From contig NZ_JAPQNT010000001.1 in assembly GCF_028867965.1 (NCBI RefSeq), positions 310,001 to 374,000 on the forward strand: a stretch of DNA of 64,000 nt, in the 5' to 3' direction. A program made the position numbers and the translations under genes. This DNA is from Flavobacterium sp. SUN046. Lineage in GTDB: Bacteria; Bacteroidota; Bacteroidia; Flavobacteriales; Flavobacteriaceae. The notes beneath the pieces are model-generated. The model did not search any database. It was not told where the DNA came from and saw only the letters and a program-made list of their open reading frames with translations. Positions 7,757 through 17,807 of this stretch are shown one piece after another. Each line of letters starts with the position of its first letter. Position 1 is the stretch's first letter.

Positions 7757-10700
7757 TTATTCTACAATTATTTTCTTAACGATTTTTTTATCGCCATCTT
7801 GAATATTAACTAGGTAAACTCCAGCTTGAACATTGTTTAATTGCAAGTTTTGTTCAAATAATCCAGAATTTTGATATGCTTTTTTGAAAATTTCTCTTCC
7901 TCTCATATCAAACACTGCAACGCTAATGTCATTACTTGAGTTAGAATTAAATTTAATATTAAAACTACCATCGTTAGGATTTGGATACAATGCAAAATTT
8001 TGAAATTCATTTTCTACGTTAGAAAGTGCAACAACAGTATTACATAGATTCAAACTCCAAGAATTTATAGCACCACCATCACCTGTGTAAGAATCTAAGA
8101 TAGTTAAAGTCCAAGTTCCATTCATTGATTGACCATTAAAAGCTGATAATGGTGAACTTGGAGCAACTGTTCCTGAAACACCTGGAAAATTACCACATAC
8201 AATTGCAGAGCCAGCATCATCAAAAGTTGCTGAAATATCATTTACACTTGTAGTTGGATCACAAATGTTAGCAAACAATGTTACCGATGTTCCAGAAGGA
8301 CTTGTAAGTGTTGCAGTTAAATCGTTTATCCAAGTATGAGTAATATTCATTGTAATGTTAGCATCAGAAATAATATTTGTAGAAGTAACATTTAAAGTTG
8401 ATGTTGCTGTAAAATTAGCCGTAGTATCAATAGTAATTGGAACATTTGTAGAATTGAAAACATTACAAATTGTTTGACCCGTAGTAAATTTACTTTCTGT
8501 ACTATAAACACCTGAACACGAGTTGTTTTTAGGTAAAACTCTCCAAAAATAATTAGTAGCATCATTCAATCCGCTTAATGCATAACTATTCGTTGACACA
8601 GTTGCTGAGCTTACAATATTTGTAAAAGCATTATCTGTAGCAACTTGAACGTCATACATTGTAGCATTAGCTTCTGCAGCCCAAGTTAAATTTAAAGAAT
8701 TTGGTTGACCAACTGCTAAATTAGCTGGTGAAGTCAAAGACATTGTTGAAAAAGCACCATATAATTGTAAATACAAAGGAACTGTTTTAGTAGCAGTGCC
8801 AGATGTTGCTGTAATAATTATTGAATTTAAACCTGAAGGACTTGAAGACGTATTACTAATTGACAATGTGATTGTTGTATTTGTAGACGCACTAGTTGGA
8901 TTTAATGTTACAGTAGATCCAGCTGGAGTGCCACTCACAGTAAAGTTGGTTGTTCCTGAAAAACCAGCGTATGTTGTATATGGTATTGTATATGAAACTA
9001 AATTTCCACCAGCACAAACTTCTTTATATTGTTGTTCTGGAACTCCATTAAATGCAATTGCAAAACTAGATGTTGGAGCTGTAATAGAGAAATTAGCATT
9101 AGATATATCAAAAAAGATGTGTTTGTATCCTTTTACCATGATTCTATTAGTTGTACCAACATTGTTAGGAACTGTAATTGTTTCAGACCCATCATTTGGA
9201 ACTTTACTTGCTAATTGAATTGGATAAGTATAACCACCATCGGTTGATAAAAATATATCTACAAAAGGAGAATTTACTCCGTTAGCAGTTGTACCAGCTA
9301 CTGCCCATGTCACGGTTTGATTTGTTCCAACAGCCCAAGAAACAGCGGTATTTGGTGCGTTCACAATAAATGGTCCAGCTGCTGCAGTAACGTCAACTTT
9401 CATATCTGTATAAGCTGTTTGACCAACTTTTATAGGCGCTGTTGAACTGTATGGACAGTTGTCTCTCACTGTCAATCTGAAATTTAATGTTCTAGCAACT
9501 GAACTCAAGGCTTCTGATAACATTCCTGCATCACCACCAACTTGAGCTGTTGTAGCTGAATTAGCAACTACAGATGACAATTTAGGAAAATATCTTGATG
9601 GAGAAGCAGTTGGACTCCATGAAATAAAGTTAGGTCCTATTGTTTTGGTAATTGCCGCGCTACTTGCCGCGCCTGTTGAAGAACCTCCATCATCATTTTG
9701 TTCCCATGAATAGGTAAGTGCATCTGTTGCATTAGCATCTGTTGCAGAACCAGTTAAAACAAATGGTGTACTTATTGGAATAATATAATTTGGAACAGAA
9801 TCTACAACAGGTGTTGCATTAGTTCCAGCTAAAGAAGTGGTTATCGGACACGTTTTAGTTGCTAAATTAGCTTGTATTTGCTCAATGGAAGCAGCATGAT
9901 AAGAATCAATAGAGTGTGGAGCAACGTCTTGACTTGTAATTCCTGCGTAACCCATTATGGTTACACCTGAACCTACTTCTTTATTAACTCCTGAACCTTC
10001 ATTAGAATTAGAAAATGTATGATTTGCTCCTAATTGATGACCAATTTCATGAACAACATAATCAATATCAAAATTATCTCCTAATGGTCCACCAGAACCT
10101 GGAGAAGTAATTCCGGCACCTTTATTTAAATCTGTAGTACTTGCAGTATCATTTCTACATACACAACCAATACAACCTGCATTTCCACCACCGCCAGATG
10201 CACCAAACATGTGACCTATATCGTAAGCGGCATTATTGGCGGCTAATGTTGTTCCTGTTCCTGTTAATCTTGTACTCAAAGTGTTTTGTAATTGCGCATT
10301 CCAATTAGCCATTGTTGTATATGGATCAGTAGTGGTGCTGTAAAATATTACATTTGTAGTACTAGCAACTAAATTTAGATGCAATGCTAAATCTTTTTCA
10401 TAAACACCATTACAACGTGTTAAAGTTGCATTAAAAGCAGCAAGAACTAAAGCAACCTGCGTAGCACTAGTCGCTCCAAAATAATTTGCATATTCACCAT
10501 TACAAGATTGAGCTAAACGCATTGTTTTTAATTGACCTGCACTAGATTTAGCTGCTATATTAGAAACTTTAGATGTAACTTTTTCAACCATTTGTGAATC
10601 ATCTGTAGAGCATGTCCAGCCTAATTTTCCTATTTCTCTATGAGATTTAAATACAGCGTAAATGGTGTGGTCTTGAGAGTAAGCTTCAATAAATTCATTT

Positions 10701-11134
10701 TCTTTATCGGTTCTAAAAACCATTGTTTGTATTCCTTGAGGAGAAATACTTAATTTTAAAGTAGCATATTTATCAGTGATTCCTTTACCTGAATAAGCTC
10801 TTATCTCAGGAAATTGAGCTTGCAAATCTGACTCAAAATTAGAAGCTTCGTAAACTTCAAATTCTTCAATACCTCCGTCTGCATTTGGCAAAGAAATAAT
10901 TTTTGAGTTTTGGGCAGACTTATTATCAACAATTGAAAAAAGTTCTTGCCTAAGTGGCGAAATATTTAATTCAAATAATTTGAATTCTTTAGGAAAAGAT
11001 AATCTTTCAACACCTTTATCTTTTAGAATATTTGTTTTATTGGAAGAAACAGTTGACCAATAGTTGCTTTCTTGTGAAAACATTAATGATGTGAATAGAA
11101 CACTCACCAATGTTAACAGTAATTTTCTCTTCAT
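7757..11134 (-). CDS. T9SS-secreted reprolysin-like metalloprotease (1125 residues)
   Basis: A signal peptide (residues 1-20) and a pro-region of about 200 residues precede a zinc protease domain with HEIGHQLGANH (first histidine about residue 362) and Met-turn GVTIMGYAG. Then come PKD/Ig-like regions, a fibronectin III-like domain (about 805-890) and a proprotein convertase P-domain (about 895-1035, ending MNGTWTLTILDSYTGDGG). The last part is a type A T9SS sorting domain starting at FALYPNPNDGSF and ending KIIVE. It should be exported across the outer membrane by T9SS and act on external proteins. It is paralogous to the next gene upstream. Independent terminators suggest separate transcription. 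Confidence 0.92.
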   Translation of the reverse strand: MKRKLLLTLVSVLFTSLMFSQESNYWSTVSSNKTNILKDKGVERLSFPKEFKLFELNISPLRQELFSIVDNKSAQNSKIISLPNADGGIEEFEVYEASNFESDLQAQFPEIRAYSGKGITDKYATLKLSISPQGIQTMVFRTDKENEFIEAYSQDHTIYAVFKSHREIGKLGWTCSTDDSQMVEKVTSKVSNIAAKSSAGQLKTMRLAQSCNGEYANYFGATSATQVALVLAAFNATLTRCNGVYEKDLALHLNLVASTTNVIFYSTTTDPYTTMANWNAQLQNTLSTRLTGTGTTLAANNAAYDIGHMFGASGGGGNAGCIGCVCRNDTASTTDLNKGAGITSPGSGGPLGDNFDIDYVVHEIGHQLGANHTFSNSNEGSGVNKEVGSGVTIMGYAGITSQDVAPHSIDSYHAASIEQIQANLATKTCPITTSLAGTNATPVVDSVPNYIIPISTPFVLTGSATDANATDALTYSWEQNDDGGSSTGAASSAAITKTIGPNFISWSPTASPSRYFPKLSSVVANSATTAQVGGDAGMLSEALSSVARTLNFRLTVRDNCPYSSTAPIKVGQTAYTDMKVDVTAAAGPFIVNAPNTAVSWAVGTNQTVTWAVAGTTANGVNSPFVDIFLSTDGGYTYPIQLASKVPNDGSETITVPNNVGTTNRIMVKGYKHIFFDISNANFSITAPTSSFAIAFNGVPEQQYKEVCAGGNLVSYTIPYTTYAGFSGTTNFTVSGTPAGSTVTLNPTSASTNTTITLSISNTSSSPSGLNSIIITATSGTATKTVPLYLQLYGAFSTMSLTSPANLAVGQPNSLNLTWAAEANATMYDVQVATDNAFTNIVSSATVSTNSYALSGLNDATNYFWRVLPKNNSCSGVYSTESKFTTGQTICNVFNSTNVPITIDTTANFTATSTLNVTSTNIISDANITMNITHTWINDLTATLTSPSGTSVTLFANICDPTTSVNDISATFDDAGSAIVCGNFPGVSGTVAPSSPLSAFNGQSMNGTWTLTILDSYTGDGGAINSWSLNLCNTVVALSNVENEFQNFALYPNPNDGSFNIKFNSNSSNDISVAVFDMRGREIFKKAYQNSGLFEQNLQLNNVQAGVYLVNIQDGDKKIVKKIIVE

Positions 11135-11188
11135 TTTATAAATTAGGTTAGTTAATAGGGCATAAATATATTAAATTTTAATTAAATT

Positions 11189-11220
11189 AAAAAAAGGCGC
11201 AACAATTGCGCCTTTTTTTT
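11189..11220 (-). terminator. Terminator of the second metalloprotease gene
   Basis: A stem of about 12 bp with a GGCGCAA/TTGCGCC core, flanked by A and T runs, lies 17 bases past the stop of the gene ending at 11237. Confidence 0.9.
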
Positions 11221-11236
11221 AACTTAACCTGTAGTA

Positions 11237-13912
11237 TTATTCTACAATAATTTTCTTAACAACCTTTTTATCACCATCTTGGATGTTTACAAGATAAATT
11301 CCAGCTTGAACATTATTCAATTGAAGGTTTTGTTCAAATAATCCAGAATTTTGATAAGTCTTATTAAAAATTTCTCTACCTCTCATATCATAAATTGCAA
11401 TTTCAATATTTTTATCTGTGCTAGAATTAAATTTGATGTTAAAACTACCATCATTAGGATTTGGATACAAAGCAAAGTTTTCAAAATTAAAATTATCATT
11501 TGCTAAAGCAACAACTTGAGTACAAATTTGAATTGAAAAAGAATCAATAGTTCCGGCATTACCTGCAACTAAATCTCTAAAACCAAATTGCCATGTTCCT
11601 GTTGCTGTAGCTCCATTCATTGCGCTTAATGCAGTAGCCGTTGAAGGTTGATAAGATCCTATTGTTGGGCTTGCACAAACCATAGCTGTGCCTTGAGTAT
11701 CAAATGTAACATTCATGTTAGCACCACTTGCACATCCTTGATTATATAATGTTGCCAAAGAGCCTCCGGGTCTAACGGCTGCAATATTTAGATTTTGAAT
11801 ATTTGGATGAGTAGCGTTCACTGTTATATTAACATCAGATATTGTTCCTGAGGTTGACGGAACCGCAATTGTTTTAATTGTATATGTTGATGAACCATCG
11901 GGAACACTAAATGGCACAGTATAATTATAAGTATTACACGTATTTGTGATTGTGTATCCAATGTAAAAATTAGTTGAATTCACTGCGTAATAAATATTTT
12001 CTTTAGCTCTAACCATTAATCTACATGTTTGAGAAGTTACATTTGGTGCTGTTACAGTTGCTGTTCCTGAATTTGGAACTCCACTAGGTGTCAGCAAAGT
12101 AGGAAAAGTTAAACCTCCATCTGTAGATAAATATATATTTACATTAGTAGATAAGGTTTCTGAACCGTTTCTTACCCATGTAACAGTATATGAATTTCCT
12201 TGAACCCAAGCTTCTGTATTACTTTGTGAACTTACTGAAAAAGGTCCTACAGTTGAACTTGCTGTAATAACTACGTTATCTCTTGAAGTTTGTCCTCCGT
12301 TTGGAGTTCTGTTATCTCTTACTGTTAGAGCAAAGTTATAAGTTCTTCCTACTGTTGAAACAACTTCCCATGTTGGTGCTAAATTACCTGCAACAACACT
12401 CGATAAAACTGGTATGTATCTTTCTTGAGAAGTAGATGGTGAAAATGAACGAAAATTTGGTCCTCCAGTAGCTGTTGCAACAGGAGGTTGCGCAAAAGAA
12501 GTTGAATTATCTGTTTCCTCCCAACAATAAGTCAATGAGTCACCATTTACGTCTGTAGCACTTGTTGGGGTTAAAATAAATGCTGTTCCTTTAGGAATTG
12601 TATAATCGGTACCTGCATTAACGACTGGAGGAGTATTTCCGTTAGACGCAAATGCTGCACAGTTTCCTGTTCCTGCAACAAATGAAGACATTTGAGCTAT
12701 GCTTACAGCATGAAAATAATCATCAGAATGCAATTGAACATCTACAGGAGAACAGATGCCTGCATAAGCCATAATTGTTGTGCCAGAACCTGGCTCTACA
12801 GCTGTAGTAGGAGCTCTAGTTCCTGTTGTACAGTTACCACCAATACCATTAAAAGTATGTGTTCCTCCAAATTGATGTCCCATTTCATGAGCAACATAAT
12901 CGATATCAAAAGCGTCACCTACTGGAGCTGGTGAACCAGTAATACCTCTTGCTTTGCTAGACGTACATGGTGAATTTAATTGTGCTAAACCTCCACCACC
13001 AGTACTAACAGTGTGACCAATGTCATAATTTGCTAGCCCTATTGCGGCATCTATTTCTGTTTGACTTTCATTAATTAAACTAGAAGCTGTATCGTTTGAA
13101 AAATTATCTGAATCAATAAATATTATTAAATCATTGTTCGCAATTAAATTCATACGTAAAGACATGTCTCTTTCATAAACTCCATTAACCCTAGTCATTG
13201 TTACTACCATCGCTGCTAAAACGGCAGCTTTCTTTTGTGCTAAAGTTCCACCTGAAACACCTGCCGCATTAACATGATAAGCTGCATATTCTATAGTACA
13301 CGCCATTGCAAGTCTGTACTGTCTGAACTTTCCATCACTTGCTAAAAAGGCATCTTGCTCAATAACTCTAGAAGTAGATTGATCATCGATAAAACCACAT
13401 TCAAATGATCTTGTACTTGACAATGTGCTTCTACCATAAACTATATAATTATTTAAGTCTTTGGTATAAGTGTCTATATAAAATGTTTCTGTTTTACCAG
13501 AAATAGACATAACATGAAGTCCAAAAATTGTAGTACTAAAACGTATTGAAGCAGTTGGATCTTCTACTCCTTTACCAACGTAAGATTTAATATCTGGATA
13601 TTTATTAGCTAATGCTTCTTCCATTACAGGAGCATAAAAAATTCTGTAGCTTGTTAACTCTCCATTTTGATTTGGAAACTCAACAATTACATTTGAATAT
13701 GTTGTGTTTTCTGATGGAGCTTGAGCTAATTGAGCTTTCAAACCATTAAAATCAAGATTATATAATTTATAATCTCTGGGCATAGCGGCACGGTCCATTT
13801 TATTTAATAAGCTTACTCTATCTGCTGTAGTCTTATTCCAAAGCGATTTTTGACCAAAACTTATTGTAAAAATTAAAATTGCGCTAATCGTAAAAAGTAG
13901 TTTTCTTTTCAT
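11237..13912 (-). CDS. T9SS-secreted reprolysin-like metalloprotease (891 residues)
   Basis: Domain order is signal peptide, pro-region, zinc protease domain with HEMGHQFGGTHTF (first histidine about residue 342) and Met-turn GTTIMAYAGI, Ig-like regions, P-domain (about 690-805) and type A T9SS sorting domain (FALYPNPNDGSF to KIIVE). It resembles the 1125-residue neighbour but is shorter because it lacks the fibronectin III-like part. The ATG at 13912 is chosen over an in-frame TTG at 13936 because that TTG overlaps a -7 element. The N terminus then reads MKRKLLFTISA, a normal signal peptide. Predicted extracellular endopeptidase. Confidence 0.92.
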   Translation of the reverse strand: MKRKLLFTISAILIFTISFGQKSLWNKTTADRVSLLNKMDRAAMPRDYKLYNLDFNGLKAQLAQAPSENTTYSNVIVEFPNQNGELTSYRIFYAPVMEEALANKYPDIKSYVGKGVEDPTASIRFSTTIFGLHVMSISGKTETFYIDTYTKDLNNYIVYGRSTLSSTRSFECGFIDDQSTSRVIEQDAFLASDGKFRQYRLAMACTIEYAAYHVNAAGVSGGTLAQKKAAVLAAMVVTMTRVNGVYERDMSLRMNLIANNDLIIFIDSDNFSNDTASSLINESQTEIDAAIGLANYDIGHTVSTGGGGLAQLNSPCTSSKARGITGSPAPVGDAFDIDYVAHEMGHQFGGTHTFNGIGGNCTTGTRAPTTAVEPGSGTTIMAYAGICSPVDVQLHSDDYFHAVSIAQMSSFVAGTGNCAAFASNGNTPPVVNAGTDYTIPKGTAFILTPTSATDVNGDSLTYCWEETDNSTSFAQPPVATATGGPNFRSFSPSTSQERYIPVLSSVVAGNLAPTWEVVSTVGRTYNFALTVRDNRTPNGGQTSRDNVVITASSTVGPFSVSSQSNTEAWVQGNSYTVTWVRNGSETLSTNVNIYLSTDGGLTFPTLLTPSGVPNSGTATVTAPNVTSQTCRLMVRAKENIYYAVNSTNFYIGYTITNTCNTYNYTVPFSVPDGSSTYTIKTIAVPSTSGTISDVNITVNATHPNIQNLNIAAVRPGGSLATLYNQGCASGANMNVTFDTQGTAMVCASPTIGSYQPSTATALSAMNGATATGTWQFGFRDLVAGNAGTIDSFSIQICTQVVALANDNFNFENFALYPNPNDGSFNIKFNSSTDKNIEIAIYDMRGREIFNKTYQNSGLFEQNLQLNNVQAGIYLVNIQDGDKKVVKKIIVE

Positions 13913-13933
13913 TTTAATTAAATATTTAATAGT

Positions 13934-13941
13934 CAAAAGTA
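13934..13941 (-). promoter_or_regulatory. -7 element of the second metalloprotease gene
   Basis: TACTTTTG on the minus strand, about 22 bases upstream of the ATG at 13912. It overlaps the upstream in-frame TTG codon and so argues against that start. Confidence 0.6.
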
Positions 13942-14076
13942 TAATTATTTTTTGACGAAAAAAAATACAACTAAAAAATTAAGTACAAACTAAGCAAGAA
14001 ATAACAGAAAAAAAATAATTTTTCAATCAAAATTTGTATTTTTACAGGCTAAAAATTAACTATTTTACTATTTATA

Positions 14077-16140
14077 ATGAAGAAAAATAATTTACTTACT
14101 TTATTTTTATTATTGTTTGTTGCCTTGAGTTTCGGACAAAATGGAAAACAAAAAACTGTTTTTGGAAAAACTGTTACTAACGTTTCACCTGATGGATATA
14201 TTAGATGTGCTACCGATGAATACGAACAATCGCTACAAGAAAAATATCCTAAAAGAGCTACAAGAGCAGAATTTGAAAAATGGCTAGCTCCACTTGTTGA
14301 ACAATACAAACAATTACAAACTACAAGTTCTCAAACTGGTGGGATTATTTACATTCCAGTAGTTGTACATGTAATTCACAACGGAGATGCTTACGGCGTA
14401 AATGAAAATATTACTGATGCTCAAGTTCAATCTCAAATTACTGTAATGACTCAAGATTACAGAAAAATGCTTGGCACGCCAGGATACAATACTAATGCGG
14501 CTGGGGCAGATACTCAAATTGAATTTGTTTTGGCAAAAGTTGACCCAAGTGGAAATCCTACAAATGGAATTGATAGAGTAAATCTTTGTCAAGCTTCATG
14601 GTCAACAACTGATATTGACGGAATAGTTAAACCTACCACAATATGGGATCCAACACTTTATATGAACATGTGGAGTGTTAATTTTACTGATACCACCCTA
14701 CTAGGTTATGCACAATTTCCTGATTCATCAGGTCTTGGTGGATTGAACGCTTCTGGAGGAGCTGCTGATACTGACGGAGTTGTTGCTGGATATGGCTTCT
14801 TTGGAAGTTCTGATTTGGCAACTGGTAATTTTCAAGCGCCATACGACAAAGGAAGAACTATGACTCATGAAGTTGGACACTTTTTAGGTTTAATTCACAT
14901 ATGGGGTGATAATGCTAGCTGTACTGTAAACGGAACTGATAGCAATAAAGATTACTGCCCTGACACACCTGCAGCAAGTGCAGCAAATTTTGGTTGTGTT
15001 GCAGGTACAAATTCATGTCCGTCTGCTGCTGGAAATGATATGATTGAAAATTACATGGATTATACCGATGATACTTGTATGAATATTTTCACGAATAATC
15101 AAAAGGCAAGAATTGCAACAGTAATGAACAATTCACCTAGAAGAGCTTCGTTAAAAACATCAACTAAAGATGTTGCTATAGCACTTTTCACAAATGATGC
15201 AGAAGTTAAAATTGAAAATAGTTGTGGAGGTGCTACTCCAACTTGTTCTGCGCCTAATCCTGTATTACCATCTAAAATAGTTTCTTTGTACAATAGAGGA
15301 ACTGCTAATTTAACTTCGGCTACATTAAGTTATAATATTGATGGTGGTACTAATTACACTAACAACTGGACTGGTTCATTGGCACCAAATGCTTTTGCAT
15401 ACATAACATTAGCAAATACTGCAGTAAACGGAACATTAACTGTTTCTGTAACTTCTGCTAATGGAGGAACAGACCAAAGAGCAAGTAATAATTCTGCTTC
15501 TAAAGTATTCTCTGGAACTGCCTCTACAATATCTAATTATAATTACACAACTTTCAAATACACTCTTATTGGAGATAGATATGGTTCTGAAACAACATGG
15601 AATTTAAAAAACGCTGCTGGAACAACTCTATATAGTGGTGGTCCGTATACTGATTTAGCTACTAATACAACTCAAACATTGGTTAACAATGTAACTTGGA
15701 CTTTGCCTTCTAATGGATGTTATACTTTTACAATAAACGATGTTTATGGCGATGGAATTAATTCAGGATACGGCGCTGGCTCATATACAATTACAACTAA
15801 TTCAGGTGCGACACCTGTTGCTAATGGTGGTACATTTGGTCTAACTGAATCGAAAACTTTTACGACTAATGCTTTATCAAATCAGGTTTTTGATTCTTTA
15901 AGTAGTGCATATATCTATCCTAATCCTGCAAAATCAGCAATCAATATTTCTTTACCTAATGGAGTTGAATTACCAGATAGTATTGCAATTTATAACACTA
16001 TTGGACAACTAGTAGTGTCTAAAAAAATAACTTCAGCTAATGATTTAACTATCAATACTTCCACATATTCTACAGGAGTATATATTGTAAATATTATTAA
16101 AGGTTCAGAAAATAAAACATTGCGTTTTATAAAAGAATAA
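14077..16140 (+). CDS. T9SS-secreted M43 (pappalysin-like) metalloprotease
   Basis: The 687-residue protein has a signal peptide ending near LSFGQ and a zinc motif HEVGHFLGLIHIWGD (H264, H268, H274) with Met-turn NYMDYTDDTCMN. These are hallmarks of M43 cytophagalysin/pappalysin peptidases, and paired cysteines surround the active site. A CARDB-like domain (about residues 370-480) and another beta domain follow. The protein ends in a type A T9SS sorting domain (AYIYPNPAKSAINIS to LRFIKE). It diverges from the two other metalloprotease genes and has its own terminator at 16164-16190. Confidence 0.92.
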   Translation: MKKNNLLTLFLLLFVALSFGQNGKQKTVFGKTVTNVSPDGYIRCATDEYEQSLQEKYPKRATRAEFEKWLAPLVEQYKQLQTTSSQTGGIIYIPVVVHVIHNGDAYGVNENITDAQVQSQITVMTQDYRKMLGTPGYNTNAAGADTQIEFVLAKVDPSGNPTNGIDRVNLCQASWSTTDIDGIVKPTTIWDPTLYMNMWSVNFTDTTLLGYAQFPDSSGLGGLNASGGAADTDGVVAGYGFFGSSDLATGNFQAPYDKGRTMTHEVGHFLGLIHIWGDNASCTVNGTDSNKDYCPDTPAASAANFGCVAGTNSCPSAAGNDMIENYMDYTDDTCMNIFTNNQKARIATVMNNSPRRASLKTSTKDVAIALFTNDAEVKIENSCGGATPTCSAPNPVLPSKIVSLYNRGTANLTSATLSYNIDGGTNYTNNWTGSLAPNAFAYITLANTAVNGTLTVSVTSANGGTDQRASNNSASKVFSGTASTISNYNYTTFKYTLIGDRYGSETTWNLKNAAGTTLYSGGPYTDLATNTTQTLVNNVTWTLPSNGCYTFTINDVYGDGINSGYGAGSYTITTNSGATPVANGGTFGLTESKTFTTNALSNQVFDSLSSAYIYPNPAKSAINISLPNGVELPDSIAIYNTIGQLVVSKKITSANDLTINTSTYSTGVYIVNIIKGSENKTLRFIKE

Positions 16141-16163
16141 TTAAGCTTATAAACAATAATTGA

Positions 16164-16190
16164 AAAGAGGTTTGAAATTCAAACCTCTTT
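16164..16190 (+). terminator. Terminator of the M43 protease gene
   Basis: AAAGAGGTTT pairs with AAACCTCTTT around GAAATTC and is followed by a T-rich run; it lies 24 bases past the stop. Confidence 0.88.
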
Positions 16191-16208
16191 TTGTTTTTAT
16201 ATATTTCT

Positions 16209-16216
16209 TAAATTTG
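16209..16216 (+). promoter_or_regulatory. -7 element of ribF
   Basis: TAAATTTG lies 16 bases before the TTG start at 16233, so the 5' leader would be very short. A TTG at 16191-16193 is 15 bases upstream, slightly close for a -33 element. Confidence 0.55.
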
Positions 16217-16232
16217 CAAAAAATAATTTCTT

Positions 16233-17162
16233 TTGAAAACTTACAATTCAATCAATACTTTTAAATCTGCAAAAAAAACTATTGCAACCATTGGCACATT
16301 TGATGGAGTACATATTGGTCACAGAAAAATCTTAAATAAAATAATTCAAAGTGCTAATGACTTAAATTGTGAAAGTTTGGTGCTTACTTTTTTTCCGCAT
16401 CCTAGAATGGTTTTGCAAGATAGTACAAGTGTAAAATTACTAAACACGCTTAAAGAAAAATCTTTTTTATTAGAAGAAATTGGAATTGATAATTTAATAG
16501 TTCATCCATTTGACAAAGAATTCTCAAGATTAAGTGCCGAGGAATTTGTAAAAACAATTTTAGTTGACCAACTTAACATTCAAAAAATAATAATTGGTCA
16601 CGACCATCGTTTTGGTAGAAATAGAACCGCAAACATTAATGATTTGGTGGGTTTTGGAAAAGAATTCGGATTTGAAGTAGAACAAATTTCGGCACAAGAA
16701 ATAAATGAAAATGCTGTTAGCTCCACCAAAATTAGAAATGCTATTTTAGACGGAAATATCGAATTAGCCAACACCTATTTAGGATACAACTACTTTTTTT
16801 CTGGTGAAGTTGTAAAAGGCAAACAACTTGGTAGAACCATAGAATTTCCAACGGCTAACATACACATTTTAGAAGACTATAAATTAATTCCCAAAAATGG
16901 TGTTTATGTTGTAAAGTGCCTTCATGATAATGATGTCTTTTTTGGAATGATGAATATAGGAAATCGCCCAACAGTAAATGGAGAAAATCAAACTATTGAG
17001 GTAAACTTATTTGATTTTGACAAAGAAATTTATTCAGAAATCCTTATTGTTGAAGTGATGAAATTTATTAGAGATGAGCAAAAATTTGACTCTCTAAATT
17101 CACTTAAAAACCAAATTCAAAAAGACAAAACAACAGCTCTAAATTTTATAAATGAACAATAA
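16233..17162 (+). CDS. ribF: Bifunctional riboflavin kinase / FAD synthetase
   Basis: The 309-residue length is standard. The N-terminal nucleotidyltransferase domain shows GTFDGVHIGH and HDHRFGRNR (FMN to FAD). The C-terminal flavokinase domain shows GRTIEFPTANI and MMNIGNRPTV (riboflavin to FMN). Cytoplasmic. No ATG lies near the N terminus; translation appears to start at TTG (MKTYNSINTF), which leaves room for the first beta-strand before GTFDG. The -7 element at 16209-16216 fits this start. Confidence 0.95.
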   Translation: MKTYNSINTFKSAKKTIATIGTFDGVHIGHRKILNKIIQSANDLNCESLVLTFFPHPRMVLQDSTSVKLLNTLKEKSFLLEEIGIDNLIVHPFDKEFSRLSAEEFVKTILVDQLNIQKIIIGHDHRFGRNRTANINDLVGFGKEFGFEVEQISAQEINENAVSSTKIRNAILDGNIELANTYLGYNYFFSGEVVKGKQLGRTIEFPTANIHILEDYKLIPKNGVYVVKCLHDNDVFFGMMNIGNRPTVNGENQTIEVNLFDFDKEIYSEILIVEVMKFIRDEQKFDSLNSLKNQIQKDKTTALNFINEQ

Positions 17163-17285
17163 TTTTTTATCTTAGAGTGTTTTTATTAAACATTTGTATA
17201 TTTTTTGTTAATAATTGATAATTATTTCATTTTTTTTAATAAATTTATATAAAATATACAGTTGTTTAATTTAAAGAATGTTGTT

Positions 17286-17735
17286 ATGAAATTATCAAAA
17301 GAACTTACAAATGGATTAATAATCTTTTTAGGCATTGGAATATATTTTATTTTAATGGATTTTTTAGGTTTGTCTAAGTATTATATTCTAAGAATTTTTA
17401 ATGTATTTATTGTCATTTATGGTTTGAATAGAACTATAAAATCAAATTTAGAAGAAGGCAAAAAAGGGTATTTACAAAATTGTATATCAAGCGGCGTAAC
17501 AGGATTTATAGGCATTGCATTAGGAATTATTGGTTTATCACTCTATGTTTATTATTTTAGAGGTGGCGTAACTTATCTCAACACATTATCTAAAGCCTTC
17601 TTATTTGGTGGAAACCCAACATTGGCTGAATATTGTTTTGGCCTTTTTATTGAAGGAATTGCATCTGTTTTAATAGTAGTTTTTATCAACATTCAATATT
17701 GGAATACTAAAGAGGTTTTTAAAGCCGACAATTGA
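17286..17735 (+). CDS. Hypothetical membrane protein
   Basis: The 149-residue protein has about four hydrophobic segments (roughly residues 10-30, 33-50, 70-95 and 118-140) separated by short charged loops. I do not recognise the family. The ATG at 17286 (MKLSKELTNG) is preferred to an in-frame TTG at 17262, which lies in AT-rich DNA near a weak -7-like site. It sits alone between ribF and bioB on the same strand; a link to either is not shown. Confidence 0.75.
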   Translation: MKLSKELTNGLIIFLGIGIYFILMDFLGLSKYYILRIFNVFIVIYGLNRTIKSNLEEGKKGYLQNCISSGVTGFIGIALGIIGLSLYVYYFRGGVTYLNTLSKAFLFGGNPTLAEYCFGLFIEGIASVLIVVFINIQYWNTKEVFKADN

Positions 17736-17780
17736 TTAGTGTCAAGGTTTAATATTTTTTTTTCTTTAAAACTAATTCCC

Positions 17781-17788
17781 TACTTTTG
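17781..17788 (+). promoter_or_regulatory. -7 element of bioB
   Basis: TACTTTTG matches TAnnTTTG, 19 bases before the bioB ATG. I see no biotin-operator-like palindrome in the short leader. Confidence 0.6.
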
Positions 17789-17807
17789 ATGCACATAAAA
17801 ATCAATT

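Noticed and set aside
8796-9218. Antisense frame of 140 residues within the first metalloprotease gene
   Set aside because: It covers Ig-like regions of a clear gene, and its valine/proline-rich product is typical of antisense to Thr/Asn-rich coding DNA.
17736-17807. Riboswitch or biotin operator upstream of bioB
   Set aside because: The region is about 70 bases of AT-rich DNA with a normal -7 element; no conserved aptamer-like structure or palindrome is visible.
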